NCBI GenBank assembly: GCA_033439765.1
Contig: JAULSN010000002.1
Location: 4,030,001-4,094,000 of the forward strand
Direction of reading: 5' to 3'
DNA length: 64,000 bases
Origin: Lasiosphaeria ovina
Lineage: Eukaryota > Ascomycota > Sordariomycetes > Sordariales > Lasiosphaeriaceae
Part shown: positions 36,399 to 46,534 of the stretch, one piece after another
Position numbering within the stretch: position 1 is the first letter of the stretch
Layout of the letters: every line of letters begins with the position of its first letter
Notes under the pieces: generated by a model
What the model was told of the DNA's origin: nothing
Databases searched by the model: none
The model's input: the letters and a program-made list of their open reading frames with translations, nothing else
Position numbers and translations under genes: made by a program

Positions 36399-37408
36399 AT
36401 GGACACCAAGAGACATCCTAGCTCCTTCCAGCAGCTGGAGAAGCTCGGCGAGGGAACATATGCTACCGTGAGTTATTTCCAAACCAGCGGCCGCCGAAGA
36501 GGCGAACCGCGAGCGGCGCAATGACTATGTCGCGTCGTTGTGCTGCTGCTGGCCTAGACTCGTGCTAATATCTGGAATTCCAGGTATTTAAAGGTAGGAA
36601 CAGACAGACTGGCGATTTCGTTGCCTTGAAAGAGATCCATCTGGACTCTGAGGAAGGCACACCCAGCACGGCCATTCGCGAGATTTCACTTATGAAGGAA
36701 CTGAAGCACGAGAACATCGTTGCCCTTCATGATGTTATTCACACCGAGAACAAGTTGATGTTGGTGTTCGAGTATCTGGACGGTGACTTGAAGAAGTACA
36801 TGGACACGGAAGGCCATAGGGGGGCGTTGCGCCCGCCCATCATCAAGTCATTCATGTACCAGCTGCTCAAGGGCATCGAGTTCTGCCACAAGAACAGAGT
36901 CCTGCACCGAGATCTGAAGCCTCAGAATTTGTTGATCAACAATAAGGGCGCTCTCAAATTGGGGGATTTCGGTCTAGCGCGGGCGTTTGGGATCCCAGTT
37001 AATACATTCTCCAATGAGGTGGTGACGCTCTGGTACCGGGCGCCGGACGTACTGCTGGGAAGCCGGACTTATAACACCAGTATCGACATCTGGTCGGCCG
37101 GCTGCATCATGGCCGAGATGTTTACGGGCCGGCCGTTGTTCCCGGGAACGACAAACGAAGACCAGATTATCCGAATCTTCCGCATCATGGGAACGCCGAC
37201 CGAGAGGACGTGGCCAGGACTAACGCAGTTTCCCGAGTACAAGGCCGGGTGGCAAATGTACGCGACGCAGAACTTGGCCACCATACTGCCTCAGATCGAC
37301 CCCACAGGGATCGACTTGCTTCAGTGCATGCTGCAGCTACGACCGGAGCTGCGCATCTCGGCGCAGGAGGCCCTTCAGCACCCGTGGTTCGATGAATACA
37401 ACTATCCT

Positions 37409-37442
<34 letters not shown>

Positions 37443-37543
37443 TTCTCCAGCAGCAGCAACAGCAGCAGTCACCCCTGATGCCCGAGCCGCCTAGGGGCTA
37501 TTCGCAGACATTGCCGAGCCAAGCCAACTACGACGGCTTTTAG
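36399..37543 (+). CDS. PHO85: Pho85-type cyclin-dependent kinase
   Basis: Exons 36399..36467 and 36584..37543 encode 342 residues; the 116-nt intron falls in the glycine loop, joining GEGTYAT to VFKG. Kinase landmarks are the ATP lysine K39, the PSTAIRE helix at 50-56, HRDLKPQN (Asp133 catalytic), DFG at 151-153 and activation-loop [15 protein letters not shown]. The [11 protein letters not shown] loop and [12 protein letters not shown] hinge region are typical of Pho85/Cdk5-like kinases rather than Cdc28. Pho85 kinases pair with several cyclins to control phosphate response, glycogen metabolism and polarity. After the kinase domain is a glutamine-rich tail (about 299-318) interrupted by Leu-Leu, followed by a short Pro/Ser end. 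The start [10 protein letters not shown] fits the family N-terminus although the frame is open upstream to 36075. Confidence 0.94.
37409..37468 (+). repeat. CAG/CAA repeat encoding polyglutamine
   Basis: Twenty CAG/CAA/CTT/CTC codons, all Gln except a Leu-Leu pair, at the C-terminus of the Pho85-type kinase. Mixed CAG and CAA codons suggest a moderately stable coding microsatellite. Confidence 0.95.
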
Positions 37544-38594
37544 CCGCAGCTGTCGGGTTTGAACCCGCAAGCCGAGGATTATTTCCCGGTAGGCTTGTGC
37601 CACTTGAAGACGACACCCGTGCTCTGTGGGACTGTTTTCAGTGGGTAAACAGTTTGTAGTAGCGATGGAATTCGACGAGATCGGGATTACATATGAAGGA
37701 AGATTAAGAAGTTTCCTACTCCACACCGTTTCTGAATGGCGGTTATGTATTCCGTACTCCGTAGACTGGTCTCTTTTTGGTGGGTGAACTTGGGATCGGG
37801 TTAGCGGTGTCTTGCATTTTAAGTTGTTGTATTTCTTCTTCCTGTTTTTCTTTAGGTGGGACGTTGGTGATCTACAAAGTTGTAGATTGGGATGAGAGAG
37901 AGTCAATTAGCGATTTGATTTGAACCCGGCGAAGGATCAGCGAGGTTCCCACGAGGAGAAAGGGGGCAGAGGGCACGGCGAGGAAAGGCAATAATAGGTT
38001 CCGTGTTTATCGGCATTCTACAGAGATAGAGAATGGAATATACCCGAGAGCTAAGGCTGTTGTTGCTCGTGAGAGAATGAACCTCTCAACCGTGTAAGGG
38101 ATCTTTGGCCCTGGACATGGATAGCAATTTGGTGCGTGCGTGGTGATAGAAACAAATCATTTTATCATTTTACTTTGGTGTTAAATCTAACGTATGGGAG
38201 TCGCTCCTAGGGTAGACGGATAAATTAATTTTTGTTAAACAAGTCTAGGTAGGTCTGTAATAGATCTCACTTTGCTCGCGGAGCGTGTGGGTTGATGTGT
38301 GCAAGGGACTGCATTCCCCAGAAATGTTACGTAGGTACCTTGGATGTGGGTTCTGCACACCCTTATCGATAACCTTAAATGCTCTCCACCTTTCACTCTC
38401 CAACAGGTGACAACCAGCCTAACTTCGGAGTAACTGCGTCGCTTTTGAACGAAGCTGGCCGCCAAACAACGCATTCCGTTGAGAGATGGGCGACACTTAT
38501 CAGCATAATTTCCGCATTTCCGACTAGCCGGCTCGGTCATCTTTCCGCATGAGCGCTCGTTTTGATAGTGGACGTGGTTGTTGCCGTGGCCACG
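37544..38594. other. Intergenic region, Pho85 to Sgf73
   Basis: Holds the 3' flank of the kinase gene, an AT-rich patch near 38150-38240, and the promoter of the Sgf73 gene. No gene is seen. Confidence 0.55.
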
Positions 38595-40054
38595 ATGGAA
38601 TCGCGCAAAGGTATGGGCGCCCCCCAAGACACGCATTGTCTGATCGTGATCGCGAATCCTTCCAGGGCCTGCATCGGCCAAGCTAACTTGGGATTTCGCA
38701 GCAGATGAAGAGTCGACCACCATCAAGGTCGCTTCTACTAAGAACTCGCTAGCCAAGACACCCGGTTCTCGCGGCGGGGCGATAAAACTCAAGAAGTCTG
38801 CCCCGAAACTCGTCAAAGCTGGCAACTGGAAGGAAGCCGCTGTCGTTGAAGGTTCGTTCAAACCCCCATCGCCCCTCGCCGTCCCCGCCTTCGACTTGCT
38901 TCGCACCCAAGCTAACCCGCGTGCTTCGATCAGACGACAAGAAGAAGAACAAGGATAAGGATGGTGCCATAACCGCCGTCTCCCCAAGCCCAATTGTCAA
39001 CCAGCTCGACGAGGCCCGCCGTGCTACCTTTATCACTGGCCGCCCCCTCGAGGATGGTCCCGAGATCTACCAATGCAAGCACTGCAAGAAAAGCGTCCTC
39101 ATCTCGGCTGCCCACGAGCACATTGGCGCCTGTCTGAGGATCAAGAAGGAAAAGGCGCAGCGCAAGAAAGAGGCCCGCGAGGCCCGTGAGCGCGCCAAAG
39201 AGGCCGCTCGCGAAGAGGAGGCCCGGAAAGCTGGTGGCGGTGAGGAAGCCGACCGCCGAGATGACGACGATAGCGATGCCGAAGATATAGCCGACAGGAA
39301 AGGCCCCAACGCGGGCAAGACCACGGGCAAAGCTACGGGCAAGAAGACCGATGTGGCCGTTGGCGGTAAAAAACGGAAGGCCGAAACCGACCTTGATAAG
39401 GGGTCCAAGACCAAGAAGAAAAAAGACGAGCCCAAGCCAAAGGTCGCCAAGCCGAAGGGCCCCGTGGACGTCGAGCGCCAGTGCGGCGTGCCGCTGCCGA
39501 ACGGGCTATTATGCGCGCGGTCGCTTACGTGCAAAAGCCATAGCATGCTTGCTAAGCGTTCCGTCCCAGGCCGGTCGCTGCCCTACGACATGCTCTTGAC
39601 TGCGTATCAGAAGAAAAACCAGGCCAAGCAGCAGAAGGCTGCCATCGACGCAAATACGGTGCAGACGGAGGAAGAAGACCAGAACGCCATCTCGGTAGAC
39701 AGCGATGAGGAGACCGCCGCTGTCATGAGCGCTTTGGCGCACTGGAATCCCCAACCGGTTGTGCCGCAGCCTGTATTTGCGCCCATAAAACGGCAATACC
39801 AGCTTGCGCGACTACATGAACAGTTGCAAGCGGCAACTAACGGTGGCCGTGTCAACATATTCAAGGTTGTGGGCTTCGGCGCCCAGCGGCTCCCAGAGAA
39901 CCATCCGGCCAACCAGGCGAGCAACTTGTATGATAATGATGATGCTCAAGGCGAACCTGATACAGCCGTGATGGGCACTTTCTCGCGGAGATCTTCTAGC
40001 TTTAGTCTTTCAGGACAACCCCAACGACGGCCGTCTGTGTCCAGCCGAGCTTAG
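38595..40054 (+). CDS. SGF73: SAGA deubiquitinase-module subunit Sgf73 (ataxin-7-like)
   Basis: Exons 38595..38610, 38702..38851 and 38934..40054 encode 428 residues up to a TAG. Sgf73 tethers the Ubp8 deubiquitinase module to the SAGA co-activator in the nucleus. A short zinc-binding motif CKHC..(x13)..HEHIGAC lies near 103-120. A Lys/Glu/Ala-rich helical and basic region follows. The SCA7 domain (about 234-280) has the hallmark [23 protein letters not shown] and [11 protein letters not shown]. The first exon is only 16 nt. The second exon's acceptor is a tandem CAGCAG, so it may begin at 38702 or 38705, changing one residue. The same reading frame stays open for 589 codons after the TAG, so this may be a truncated reading of a protein of about 1018 residues or a readthrough/alternatively spliced gene (see the next entry). 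Confidence 0.88.
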
Positions 40055-41824
40055 AATGCTCGGAATCCCGACGAGTCGTCGCCGCCTAGTTACCGCAAGC
40101 CCCCGCCGCAAGAGCCTGAGATGGAATTCTCTCGGCCTCCTTCTCCTCCTGCGACCTTAAGCGCCCCCACGCCAAACCCGAGTTCAGAGATGCAGTCGAA
40201 AGCGCAAGCAGAAGCACCAATCGAGACTACTACGCCGTGCCCAACCCCGGTCCTCGGCTCGGAGTGTCCCCCGATCGCTAGTCCGCTCTCGATGCCGCTG
40301 CATACGCCGCGACAAGTTTCGGAGGAGTCTATCAGACAGCCCGTACGCTCTGTGGGGCAGCATCCAAGTCCGCTTTCGGAGCAGGAGCAGCCTCCGGGAT
40401 CTCCTTCGCAACAGCCTGTGAGACGAGTCGTCGAACGCCCTCCGGAAAAGAGCCCACATTCGCGCCTTAAAGAAGATGCTCCGCGACAAGCTGCTCAGCA
40501 ACCACAGCAGTCCTCCGCGGAAAATCTTACTCCGCCTCCGGTGCCCGGATCGCAAGAAAGTTCCAAACTGATTTTAATTGATAGTGTATTGAGCCCTTCA
40601 CCACAACAGCATCAGGGTCCTACACTGGAATCGAGGTTGGTCGAGATAGCGCCGAAAAGTCTGGCGTCTCAGCAGCCTCCCTGCTCATCCCCGCCAAAGG
40701 ACAATTGCCCAACTCTAGACCCAGAACTTGGAGCAAGCCCGTGGCCCAAGTCATCGACGGATTCGGTTTCTCCTCATCAAGGACGCTTTCAATCTTCAAG
40801 TCCTAAGCTCGAACAGTCCCCCACTGAGTTCGGCGCGTTGGTAGAGCAAAGCAAACACGCAGTGACGCCACCGTGGCGTTCCCGCTCCCGGTCTTTTCGG
40901 AAGAGCAATCACTCGTCGATTTCAGGACAATCGCCAGCAGGGAAAATAGAACTACCCCGTCGTCCTTCTCCGCCTCAAGAACCTCGCCCAGTCCCGCCTG
41001 CCACATTCCCAGCCGTTACGGGTGTAGCAGGACTTCCGCGTCGCCCTTCTAGTTCTCCGCCACGTCCATTTGAGTCAAGCCCAGTACGGTCTTATCGCCG
41101 GACTCCGCGGCGTGCACAGCCCTTCATCCAAAATCGCAGACAAGTGTCGCCATCGTATTCTGCGCTGCAACAGACTCGTCCGATGCCAGTTCCAGGCCTT
41201 CATCCAACTTGGGATCACACAGCAGCGCCAAGTCATGTACCATCCGTGCCTGCCTTCACTCCCATGATGGGACCAAACTTTGCCAACCCAGTAACAACAG
41301 GTGGTGGGCAAAATACTCTTTTGCCCCCGGAACTGCCACGTGGAGTTACTTCCGAGGCGGAAATTCAACAATTTTTGCGGCGGGCTGAAGCGGCGAGTGC
41401 CATTCAATCTCATGCTCAGCACCACTATTTTCCCAATCTCCACGGCCGTCCTAGATTCGACAGAGCAGCCCAAGCACACCGCTCCGGTTCCGTGGCGCGG
41501 CAACAAGCAGCTCCTCAATATCGACGACAAGCGGCGGGAGGCATGCCGTCGACGCACCGAGGCGTGAGCGTGCCGCAACATCATGCCTTTGCTGACTCGC
41601 CTCGGACAGTATCGTCTGGATCTCCGCCGTCCGTTCCACAGGCACAGCACCGGAATATCTACCACCACGGCCCATACCACCAGGGTCAATATCACCCGGG
41701 TACCTACCTCCAGGGCACGCACCCCCAAGGTGCCCGCAACCAAGTTGCCCCGTACCAAGGCGTCTATAACCAGGGTGGCTACCCGGGCGGCTACAACCAG
41801 AGCATCAGGCCTCAGCAGCAGTAG
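40055..41824 (+). CDS. In-frame continuation of the Sgf73 reading frame
   Basis: Directly after the TAG at 40052-40054, the same frame runs 589 codons without another stop, to a TAG ending at 41824. Its first Met is 22 codons in, at 40121. The product is Pro/Ser/Gln-rich, with RRP, PRRPS and PSPP repeats, and ends in a His/Tyr/Gln/Gly-rich tail with repeated HHGPYHQGQYHPG-like units. This low-complexity style continues that of the residues just before the stop ([20 protein letters not shown]). I therefore infer it is the C-terminal tail of the Sgf73 protein. Ways to include it are stop readthrough, a 57-nt in-frame intron (40033..40089, GTCTGT to CCTAG) that removes the stop, or a sequencing error or nonsense mutation. 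It could instead be a separate gene, but there is no room for a promoter. Confidence 0.6.
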   Translation, partial: NARNPDESSPPSYRKPPPQEPEMEFSRPPSPPATLSAPTPNPSSEMQSKAQAEAPIETTTPCPTPVLGSECPPIASPLSMPLHTPRQVSEESIRQPVRSVGQHPSPLSEQEQPPGSPSQQPVRRVVERPPEKSPHSRLKEDAPRQAAQQPQQSSAENLTPPPVPGSQESSKLILIDSVLSPSPQQHQGPTLESRLVEIAPKSLASQQPPCSSPPKDNCPTLDPELGASPWPKSSTDSVSPHQGRFQSSSPKLEQSPTEFGALVEQSKHAVTPPWRSRSRSFRKSNHSSISGQSPAGKIELPRRPSPPQEPRPVPPATFPAVTGVAGLPRRPSSSPPRPFESSPVRSYRRTPRRAQPFIQNRRQVSPSYSALQQTRPMPVPGLHPTWDHTAAPSHVPSVPAFTPMMGPNFANPVTTGGGQNTLLPPELPRGVTSEAEIQQFLRRAEAASAIQSHAQHHYFPNLHGRPRFDRAAQAHRSGSVARQQAAPQYRRQAAGGMPSTHRGVSVPQHHAFADSPRTVSSGSPPSVPQAQHRNIYHHGPYHQGQYHPGTYLQGTHPQGARNQVAPYQGVYNQGGYPGGYNQSIRPQQQ

Positions 41825-43142
41825 GGATTGCCGGGGTGTTGTCAGTGGCCGAAATTGAATAGCGATTCGGTAGTGGCTGGGTTGAAGCTTGGAGAATTGG
41901 GTTGTCCTCCGATTTTCTATACATGACTGATGCAGAGTCTATCGAAACCGGTCAGCCTGCCTGTTGCGTTTTGTTGCGTCGTATATTATGTTTGAATGCG
42001 ACATGGACCAGGCTAGTTTGTTCAAGTCCTCGTTTTTCCTTCTTTGTATTTGATTCTGTGGTTATATTATAGTCAGGTTTTCTTCCTATCTTGTCTTTTT
42101 TCAGCCGTCCTTGGCTTTCGTGGCTGGCGTTCTTGGCCCGGAGAATTGATTGCATAGGTAGCAAAACAGCTTGGGGGGAAAGGAGTTTGGTGGTTTCGGA
42201 TAATGTATGATGAATTGACAAGCTCTATTGTCTTGCGACGGAAGCAAGACATGAGTTGGAGCGGCGGTTTCTTGGTTTTCTTGTTTATTGTTTTTACTTC
42301 GTTTCCTACTGAGACGAAGTATATTCTAGCGTAGGTATCCTACCCATCTACAGACTTGTTTTCTATCACGGAAGCGAGTTGTTAAAGGCCATCTTCGATA
42401 TTCGGGCGGTTTCTTGTGCGTATGCTGTCTGTGGTCACGCCTGTGTTGTTGGAGGTTTGGATGCGGGCTAAGCAGAAAGAGGGTTGAAAGGAGGCGCAAA
42501 TGGAAACTAATTGGAATAAAGCGGCGTCGTTCAACTTGTAGGATGAAAATTTCCGTTTAATAAGTCAACCGTGGCCCCATTGCGTGTTTGGGTTGAATAC
42601 AAACCCCTTCAATCCGATCGGGCCAGCTGCCCCGGGTACCTGTATGGGCTGCAGTGTGGGGGCCCAGGGATTTTCTGGGGTAATTGGGGCGTGGCGTGCG
42701 GGATGACGTCGTTGAACCTCGTCCATTTCATCCCTCCCCCTTAGGGACGATGGTCGACCACCGACGGTCTCCATGACCGCATACCTCGGCATTTCACTGT
42801 GTTCGTCTCCTTCTCCCTTTCGACCCGAGTACGGCCGTATACAGGTTATACGTTTGTCGACATTCAACGGTGGATAACTCCCCGGTTTTGATGTTTGTTG
42901 ATGTCGACGCCCTGCACCGAATAGAAATCTATCCTATATTTATCCCCCGTGTCTCGATTTGAGCAATATTAGCGGCTTGCCCGAGACAGGCTTCGAGGCT
43001 GTCTGTTTTGTCTCTTCCTTGAATTCAAAAATAGCACAGTTATTTTAATATCTGCCTATACCCCGCCCCCATCTCGACGTTGCACCAAAGTGAATTAATT
43101 CACTGCATCTCGCCATACAGACACAAAGAGAGAGAGAGAGAG
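41825..43142. other. Intergenic region before the carrier gene
   Basis: 3' flank of the Sgf73 region and promoter of the carrier. A GA dinucleotide run (about 43127-43142) ends at the carrier start codon. No gene is seen. Confidence 0.55.
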
Positions 43143-44516
43143 ATGCCCCGCGCGTCCAAACTCCTCCCCTCCATCGGGCATGCGGCCTCTGGCGCCGGCG
43201 GCACCGTCATCTCGACGCTGGCCACGTACCCGCTGGACCTGGTCAACACGCGGCTGAAGGTGCAGCGGCAGCTGCGCGCTGACGGGTCGATCGGGCCGGG
43301 CGACGGGTACGCCGGCGTGGCTGACGCCTTCGCATCCATCTACGCCGGCGAGGGCGGGCTGGCGGCCTTCTTCGCTGGCCTCGGCGCCGACCTTGCTAAG
43401 TCCGCCGCCGATTCGTTTCTGTTCTTCCTGTTTTACACGGTATGCCATCCTCTCAGATAAATGCGGATAAGAGGAGAGTGAAGGGTAGGGAATCACCGTT
43501 TGGGAGCAAGCAATGTAGCTGATTTTCCATGTCATCACCAGTGGTTCCGGAGCCGTCGTCTGCACGCGCGAAACCACGCGCCGCACCTCAGCCCCCTCGA
43601 AGAGCTCGCCGTAGGCGCCGTCGCGGGCGCCTGCTGCAAGGCCTTCACGACCCCCGTGAGCAACGTCGTCACGCGCCGGCAGACGGCGAGCCTCGTGGGG
43701 GCACGCAGCAGCAACAGTCCTAGCAGCCAGGGCCGGGAAAGGCAACAAGAACCACAGCACCGCGCTCGCGACCTGACGTTTGGCGAGATCGTGGCCGACA
43801 TGCGCCGGGAAAATGGGCTGCTGGGGCTGTGGGCGGGATACTCGGCGAGCCTAGTGCTGACGCTGAACCCGAGCACCACCTTCTTCCTGCAGCAGTTCCT
43901 GAAGCGCACGCTGGTACCGCGGCACCTCTGGGACGACCCGGGCGCGCGGACGACTTTCTTCCTGGCGGCCGTGAGCAAGGTGGTGGCCACGTCGCTGACG
44001 TACCCGTTCCAGATCGCCAAGGCGAGGGTACAGGTGTCGGCGTCGTCAGTGGATGACAGGAAGAAGAAGCAGCAGCAGGAGGAAAGTGAGGTATTTGTCT
44101 CTGACGAGCATGGCTCGGCAGCAAGCGCGCTCGTGTCACGGATCCGGGACATCGCGGGCGACAACATCTTTGCGACGGTTCTGCGGATAGCAAGGGCGGA
44201 GGGTGTGCGGGCCCTCTACGACGGCATCGGGGGCGAGCTTCTGAAGGGCTTCTTCAGCCACGGCACGACCATGCTGTCCAAGGACACCATCCACAGGTTT
44301 ATCGTGCGGCTGTATTTTGCCATCCTCGTCGTCCTCCAGCAGTACCCGCAGATCAGATCCCGCATCCTCCAGAGGACCCGCGAGCTCCGCGAGGAATACC
44401 TCCGGGCTCTGTCGCAAGCTGCGGCCGGGCGGCGCGGGCGCAGCGGGGTCCGGTACGTCCAGAACGCGTTTGGTTTGGGGCAGAGGTTTGTGGCAGGCAT
44501 AATGTGGCAGGCATAA
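43143..44516 (+). CDS. Peroxisomal-type adenine nucleotide carrier (SLC25)
   Basis: Exons 43143..43439 and 43542..44516 encode 423 residues. It has three mitochondrial-carrier repeats, each with a Px[DE]xx[KR]-type motif: YPLDLVNTRLKVQ (repeat 1), TPVSNVVTRRQT (repeat 2) and YPFQIAKARVQV (repeat 3), each followed by a glycine-rich GLLGLWAGY or GVRALYDGI-type segment. The first repeat and the GHAASGAGGTVISTLATYPLDL N-terminus resemble the yeast Ant1/human PMP34 group, which exchanges ATP, AMP or CoA-type nucleotides across the peroxisome membrane. Peroxisomal location is inferred from this similarity. Unlike the compact family (about 300-330 residues) it has two insertions, Ser/Gln-rich near 140-160 and Lys/Gln/Glu-rich near 285-305, and an extended basic C-terminus. 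The start is placed at the Met just after the GA run. Confidence 0.85.
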
Positions 44517-44742
44517 TGAGCTCCAGCCAGAGAAATTAAATATTTAATTAGAGTCCCAATTGCGGATACCCAAATACCTACTACAGAGCGGCTAGCATGT
44601 TCTTCTGTGACTTTATAGTGTCAGCTTTGCCTCAGTGTCTATATAAACAGCTTGGCCTCGACAATGTGTCTGCACGGACTGGATTCACCCTCTTAGGAGA
44701 ATCTTTTCTCTGCTCGTTGAGGGTCGAGCTTGGGGCTCTAGA

Positions 44743-45906
44743 CTAGCACTGAAACGCAACGCCGTTCTTCTTGACTTTATTCGCGCCGCTGGCCGAGAAC
44801 CCGGTCCCTTCGTGGTGCAGCTCGACCAAGCCCGGCCTTATTCTCTCCCTGTCACCCTTGCCGTCCTTCTCTTTCCGGGCTGGTAGCTCTTTTCTCTCTG
44901 TAAGGTCAGCATCACATACATAGCAGCGAATTGCACTGGGATCCGAGCCTGGATCGGCGTGGGGGTCGTGGTGTCCAGACGGCTTCATGAACTTGTCGAC
45001 GCAGTTCTTGCACAGGACGTGCCCGCACGGCTTGGCGAGCACGGCCTTGGACGAGTTGGAAAGCGCCTTCTTGCACGAAGGACATATCCTCTGGGTGGCT
45101 TTGGTCGCCGAGTCGGTCTCTTCTGTGAAGTGGACGGTCACCAGGGTGTGCAGAGAGTAGTAGTGCGGGTCGTCCTCCTGCGACGCCGGACATGTCGGTT
45201 GGCTCTTCACTTTCTTCTTCACCTCGTGCAATGCATTGTTTGTGTTGGAGGACGGCGTGACAGACGGCGACCAGAAGGACGGCAGTGTCGGCTTGGCTGC
45301 CTTCTCGTCGTCGATGGCTTTTCTTGCCTTCGCTCGTTCTTCAACGACAATACGCGCCAGCTCGTCCTCGTCCATTGAGAATTTGCGCTTTTCTCCCCTC
45401 TTAGTGGCGCCGTCCTGCTCTCCAGGCTGCGCCCCTCCGCTGTCCGCCGTGGGGGACTCTCCTTTGGGTTTGGCATTTTTTATCTCGAGACCGGCCTGGG
45501 TCAGCTCGAACTCGCGGACGGAGCGTTCCTGCGCCTCAAGGTCTCGCCTCTTCTTATCCTCGAGCTCTTCGCGCGCTTCGTGCTCCCTCGACTTTTCGGT
45601 CCGCCTGATCTCCTTCTTTTGGGCGAGGACGTTGCTGAGGGCGCATTCGCGGCAGAATATGTCGCCGTGGGAGCACGAGACTGGGTCTATCGAGGGTTCC
45701 AGGCAGAGGCAGCAGGAAGAAAACGGGAGGAATGATTCGCGCGAGAGGCGGGCTGAGGAGGCACCCCATGCCGCCTTGGCCATGTCGCGCTCATATGATG
45801 TGAAGATGGGCCGACTCGTGTTTCTTTTGCCTGTGTCGTCAGACGTCTCAGAGTCTCCCCAAAAGCGTTCAACAGGACGAGGGAGAGGGGACTTACTGTG
45901 CGCCAT
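44743..45906 (-). CDS. NOSIP-like RING/U-box protein
   Basis: Exons complement(44743..45830, 45897..45906) encode 365 residues. The 10-nt first exon and a 66-nt intron give MAHSKRNTSRPIFTSYERD, the conserved start of the NOSIP family. An N-terminal zinc-finger part has CCLCLEPSIDPVSCSHGDIFCRECALSN. The middle is a long Lys/Glu-rich coiled coil (about 85-200). The C-terminal zinc/U-box region has CPSCKKALSNSSK, PCGHVLCKNCVDKF and CYVCDADL. NOSIP homologues are nuclear, associated with spliceosomes and predicted E3 ubiquitin ligases; the nitric oxide synthase link applies to animals. The intron length is a multiple of three and has no stop, so intron retention would insert 22 residues after MAHS. 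The gene converges with the carrier gene, with a 226 bp gap. Confidence 0.93.
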   Translation of the reverse strand: MAHSKSPLPRPVERFWGDSETSDDTGKRNTSRPIFTSYERDMAKAAWGASSARLSRESFLPFSSCCLCLEPSIDPVSCSHGDIFCRECALSNVLAQKKEIRRTEKSREHEAREELEDKKRRDLEAQERSVREFELTQAGLEIKNAKPKGESPTADSGGAQPGEQDGATKRGEKRKFSMDEDELARIVVEERAKARKAIDDEKAAKPTLPSFWSPSVTPSSNTNNALHEVKKKVKSQPTCPASQEDDPHYYSLHTLVTVHFTEETDSATKATQRICPSCKKALSNSSKAVLAKPCGHVLCKNCVDKFMKPSGHHDPHADPGSDPSAIRCYVCDADLTERKELPARKEKDGKGDRERIRPGLVELHHEGTGFSASGANKVKKNGVAFQC

Positions 45907-46534
45907 CTTGTCTTTTTATCCTCAGACTTTCAGCGCTTCTGTGATGTGTATTCGGCTCGGAAGTAGGAGTATTTAGTTATGAAATGTGGATGGACCGGCG
46001 AGGTTGCTGATCGTGAAGAGCCGCAAAAACATCCTGGGGATGGGCGCGCTAGTGTCGCTGTGGGTGCGAGTTTACTGGGGGCCAAACCCCTGCGCCCCAC
46101 GCCCCCCCCCCCCCCCCCTTGTGCTTTAGGTGCCCAAGCAGGCTTGCAAAAATTCGGCTGCACGGACAACGGGCTGCAACCTGGGAATGGAGTGTCAATT
46201 CGCCATTCATTCATCTTCCACCTAACCCTAATCCAGTCCCTTTGGTCGGTTCGCGCGTCCTTCATTCATTCCACGTCGACCTACCGCGGACGACCTCTCA
46301 CTGAATCTGACATTATACCTGCGCGTTTGGCCAGTCATTTCCTGGCTCGTTCCGCTAAACCCGGTCGGGGAACCAGCCGAGGGCGGCATGTGAAAATTTG
46401 ATGTCCACTTTCACTCACTTCAAGTTCTCCTTCGATCGACTTCAAGTACCAGGTTGCTTGCTCCCTCACTTAGAACACTAGTAGAACAAGACTTCGGAAT
46501 TGCACATTTCATCTCGGATATCCTCGGCCACGCC
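45907..46534. other. Divergent promoter region, NOSIP / tafazzin
   Basis: A 628 bp spacer that must hold both promoters. It contains a C17 tract (46102-46118). No gene is seen. Confidence 0.65.
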
